Positions 19,180-21,412 of a DNA stretch of 21,412 nucleotides are shown one piece after another; the first letter of the stretch is position 1, and each line of letters opens with the position of its first letter. Under the pieces are notes generated by a model, which saw only the letters and a list, made by a program, of their open reading frames with translations, had not been told where the DNA came from and did no database searches. The stretch is taken from assembly GCA_015478945.1 (NCBI GenBank), contig JABUQX010095446.1, positions 10,001-31,412 of the forward strand, written 5' to 3'. This DNA comes from Trachelipus rathkii. Lineage: Eukaryota > Arthropoda > Malacostraca > Isopoda > Trachelipodidae. Both the position numbers and the translations under genes were made by a program.

Positions 19180-20361
19180 TGTCTCAAAATGATGAACCCC
19201 ATTGTCCCAGACACAGCTTATAACGCTAATCGGCAATGGAGGCAAACAATAGTAAAGAGTTCATTATTGGAAGGCGCTGACATTTCTTTCTCGATTCCAT
19301 ATTTCAATGCATCTTATCGTTCTTGGTTTTTGGCGATAAAACCTGTCTTGAGGTTCCCCATAATATACGTAAGTCCATGGCGTAGATCTAGGGATCGCGG
19401 AAGCGGTATTCAATACTACCCTCTTCTCACTGTCCATTGTTGGAATGCTGCGAGCCGAGGCGCAGTTTTACATCGCGATGGTAAGTGGGGAGGTGCTCTC
19501 AGTTCTTGGCAGAAAGTAAAAGATACGTCGTTATCGAGCAAACATATTCGTCAATGTGTGACCCGACGACTCTGCAGGCAAGGTTAGTATCTGAAACGCC
19601 CCCATCGCAGCTTCCGTTAAAAAAACGATCCTATGAATTGCTAGCTGAATTTGCTGAGAATTCCACACTACAACACGTTTACCCTTGTAGGTTATAAAAT
19701 GATGTTCAGTTTAAACAGGGGATTTACAGACGCACGTGAGGTCAATTGATGGCGATTAAATGAGGTCACTTTTAATTTACAATGGTGGCCTTCGCTCCAG
19801 ACAAATTTGTGTGGAAACACTGCATTCTTTCTGCACATTTAGCCCAGGTTCAGAGTTCATCCAAATTGAAGTTCCAGTCCGGATGTCTTCATTGCGAACA
19901 TCGGAGTAATCCTTGTATGTAGCATTTGCAGCGTAAACGTTCAAATGCGATGGACGCTTATCTTTTGTGAGATGTGATCGTTCTCCCACCGTTTGTTCAT
20001 AGAAGTTTCTGCGGGATTCGGATGAGGTCGTGCAATCCTGTCTCTTCCTTTTGCAGGGTTGTGGCTGTCATCTCGGTCATCCGACGTTGTCTTGTTGACG
20101 TTGTGAGCCTTCCATCGTGCTTAAATTTCTTGACTCTGATGCTCGGCAGATTGTTCGCGGTTCTTAGTGCGGCGTTAATCGAACTCTTCTGAACGTTCTT
20201 CTGCACTTTCCATGGCGTTCCGTGGTCCAATAGCAATTTAGAGGACAAACTTCTTTTCAAAGCTAATGAGTCTCTGCCATTGTGCTGATTACCGTAGTTC
20301 TACACCTGAAAAACAAAAAGCAGTCAATGTTTTAGTACATTTTTTTGAGACATCCTGTATA
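19180..20361 (-). mobile_element. Decayed Tc1/mariner-superfamily DNA transposon
   Basis: About 1.2 kb, a normal length for mariner-type elements. The right end reads on the minus strand TATACAGGATGTCTCAAAA (20361 inward), a terminal-repeat style common in arthropod transposons with a TA target. The left end retains only TGTCTCAAAA (19180-19189) as an inverted match, so its outer bases have diverged. A minus-strand transposase remnant fills the interior. TA lies outside the right end. Confidence 0.68.
19250..20280 (-). pseudogene. Mariner-like transposase remnant
   Basis: The enzyme would cut and paste the transposon. A possible start is the ATG at 20280, which meets a stop after five codons. 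The frame 20260-19997 contains WKVQKNVQKSSINAALRTAN and FKHDGRLTT, resembling the paired helix-turn-helix DNA-binding part of arthropod mariner-like transposases. Toward the C-terminus, in a shifted frame, are RAPPHLPSRCK (minus strand over 19485-19496), WTVRRG, PRSLDL (19383-19400) and YIMGNLKTGF (about 19340-19366). These match in order the GAPPH, W..RRG, RSPDL and LWG-LK blocks of the catalytic domain. The first catalytic aspartate region is unreadable, the acid before RAPPH has changed, and at least four stops and several frameshifts are present. The plus-strand frames across the region are shadows. Confidence 0.66.
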
Positions 20362-20363
20362 TA

Positions 20364-20823
20364 ATTTGCTAAAGATACAACAAAGGAAACTTATGTTAAA
20401 GTATACTGAAGAGAAACGGAAATTAAAGTTTAACGTTAGGTTAGCTGGTTGTAACATTGCATTTATTGTGTGTAAATAGCCAGGTGAATGTAAAAAATTA
20501 ACAATCATAAGGGGTGTGAAGAGAGTTGAGTTTAATAGAGGTGTAATTGTTTAGCGTATAATGATGTGTCTGAAAATTATGTATCTATTTTGTTGTGTTT
20601 TGGTGAAAAACCAAAGTTTTTCGTTTGTATTGAAGTGCGACATCTCAGAGAGTGTAAAGGGATGACAGAAGGGGGTTTGAATGACAAAGCTGTATGGTAT
20701 GTTCTTGTTCAGGCTGATGCCCATGTCTGCACATCACAAGTTCGATAGCGCGATTGTGGCATATAGACGTCTTGTGAACACAAAGAACAATATATTTACA
20801 GACAACACGGGACTGTACCAGTG

Positions 20824-20824
<1 letters not shown>
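20364..20824. other. Gene-free unique sequence
   Basis: No recognised coding or repeat content. Two overlapping 60-codon plus frames at 20566-20863 have no family resemblance, and one runs into the GA repeat. Confidence 0.5.
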
Positions 20825-20865
<41 letters not shown>

Positions 20866-20938
20866 GAGAGAGAGAGAGAGACGAGCAGAGAGAGGAGGAG
20901 AGAGAGAGAGAGAGAAGAGGATCGAGAGAGAGAAGAGA
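20825..20938. repeat. (GA)n block
   Basis: GA repeats with indel-like interruptions (TAGAGGAG, ACGAGCAG, GATCGAG). Confidence 0.94.
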
Positions 20939-21317
20939 GTCTTTAAATTTAAAAGAAGGGTACCAATAGTGAATAGTTGGTGAATGATGATCGGACTAGT
21001 AGGAGGGAAGAGAGCGTCAGATCAATATCGATATAATGTCACTGACCATCTGAGAGCAAGAGGGGCCAATATAAGGATATTTAAAATTTGTAAGTTTTTT
21101 TTTTTGAGCTGATAGGACTTGTGGTGGTTGGTAAGTGATATTTGTCTAAATATGAGACATAATCCTGTTTAGAGATGATTATATAAGAAATCGATTGTGT
21201 TTTGACAAAATTCACAGAAATTATCACAATGCTCAGTATGGAATGATGGAATAATTGAAGACAGTGTGCATAAGCTTTTGCAATGATAGTTTAAATAACT
21301 TTTAAACTTAAAAAACC
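20939..21317. other. Gene-free AT-rich interval
   Basis: Unique sequence after the GA block; no gene, RNA or known repeat visible. Confidence 0.5.
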
Positions 21318-21412
21318 ATAGTATATATATTATATATGAGTTATATATCTATATATAATCTAATCATATATCTATATTTACATATACATTATATATATAG
21401 TAATATTATAAT
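21318..21412. repeat. (TA)n tract at window end
   Basis: TA-rich repeat running to the right edge, so its full length is unknown. Confidence 0.88.

Noticed and set aside
19189..19697. Plus-strand 132- and 70-codon frames
   Set aside because: The region matches a mariner-like transposase on the minus strand; the plus frames are antisense shadows.

Overview
The window looks like non-genic, repeat-dominated DNA from an animal nuclear genome. It is very AT-rich. It carries kilobase-scale irregular (TA)n tracts plus (GA)n/(CT)n, (AAT)n, (GT)n and long poly-A/T runs, and every protein-like segment I can recognise comes from a transposable element. This density and mix of microsatellites, together with CsRn1-type Ty3/gypsy elements, suggests an arthropod, most plausibly a decapod crustacean such as a penaeid shrimp. 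The organism is an inference from texture; no host gene is visible to confirm it.

Layout. Positions 1-4455 hold the 3' half of a Ty3/gypsy retrotransposon that runs in from the left edge: a reverse transcriptase piece (1-440), a ghost of RNase H (about 518-600), an AT-rich interruption with poly-T and (TA)n, then a well-preserved integrase (3314-4455) broken by an 8-bp tandem duplication. Positions 4456-5310 are unique sequence with a striking long hairpin. Positions 5318-9325 are mostly degenerate (TA)n with small islands of complex sequence. Positions 9354-10179 hold a symmetric arrangement of four copies of a roughly 75-bp repeat, two in each orientation, around a GC-rich core.

Positions 10339-17793 form a nearly full-length but decayed second gypsy element: 5' LTR, tRNA-Trp-type primer binding site, gag (with a large (GA)n block inside it), an insertion-swollen middle region, reverse transcriptase, RNase H, linker and integrase remnants in the expected order, then the 3' LTR. 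Positions 17794-19018 are (TA)n alternating with short islands, one of which may be a Penelope-type retroelement tail. Positions 19180-20361 hold a decayed minus-strand Tc1/mariner-superfamily DNA transposon. The remainder is unique AT-rich sequence with one (GA)n block and a terminal (TA)n tract.

The elements do not form a functional pathway. They are independent parasites at different stages of decay, and microsatellites have expanded inside and beside them. I found no convincing host protein gene, tRNA, rRNA or CRISPR array, and no defined new system. The best leads are the hairpin at 4677-4744, the inverted repeat cluster at 9354-10179, and the unusual LTR architecture (terminal palindrome, tRNA-like A and B boxes, TG/CA microsatellites abutting the LTR ends).
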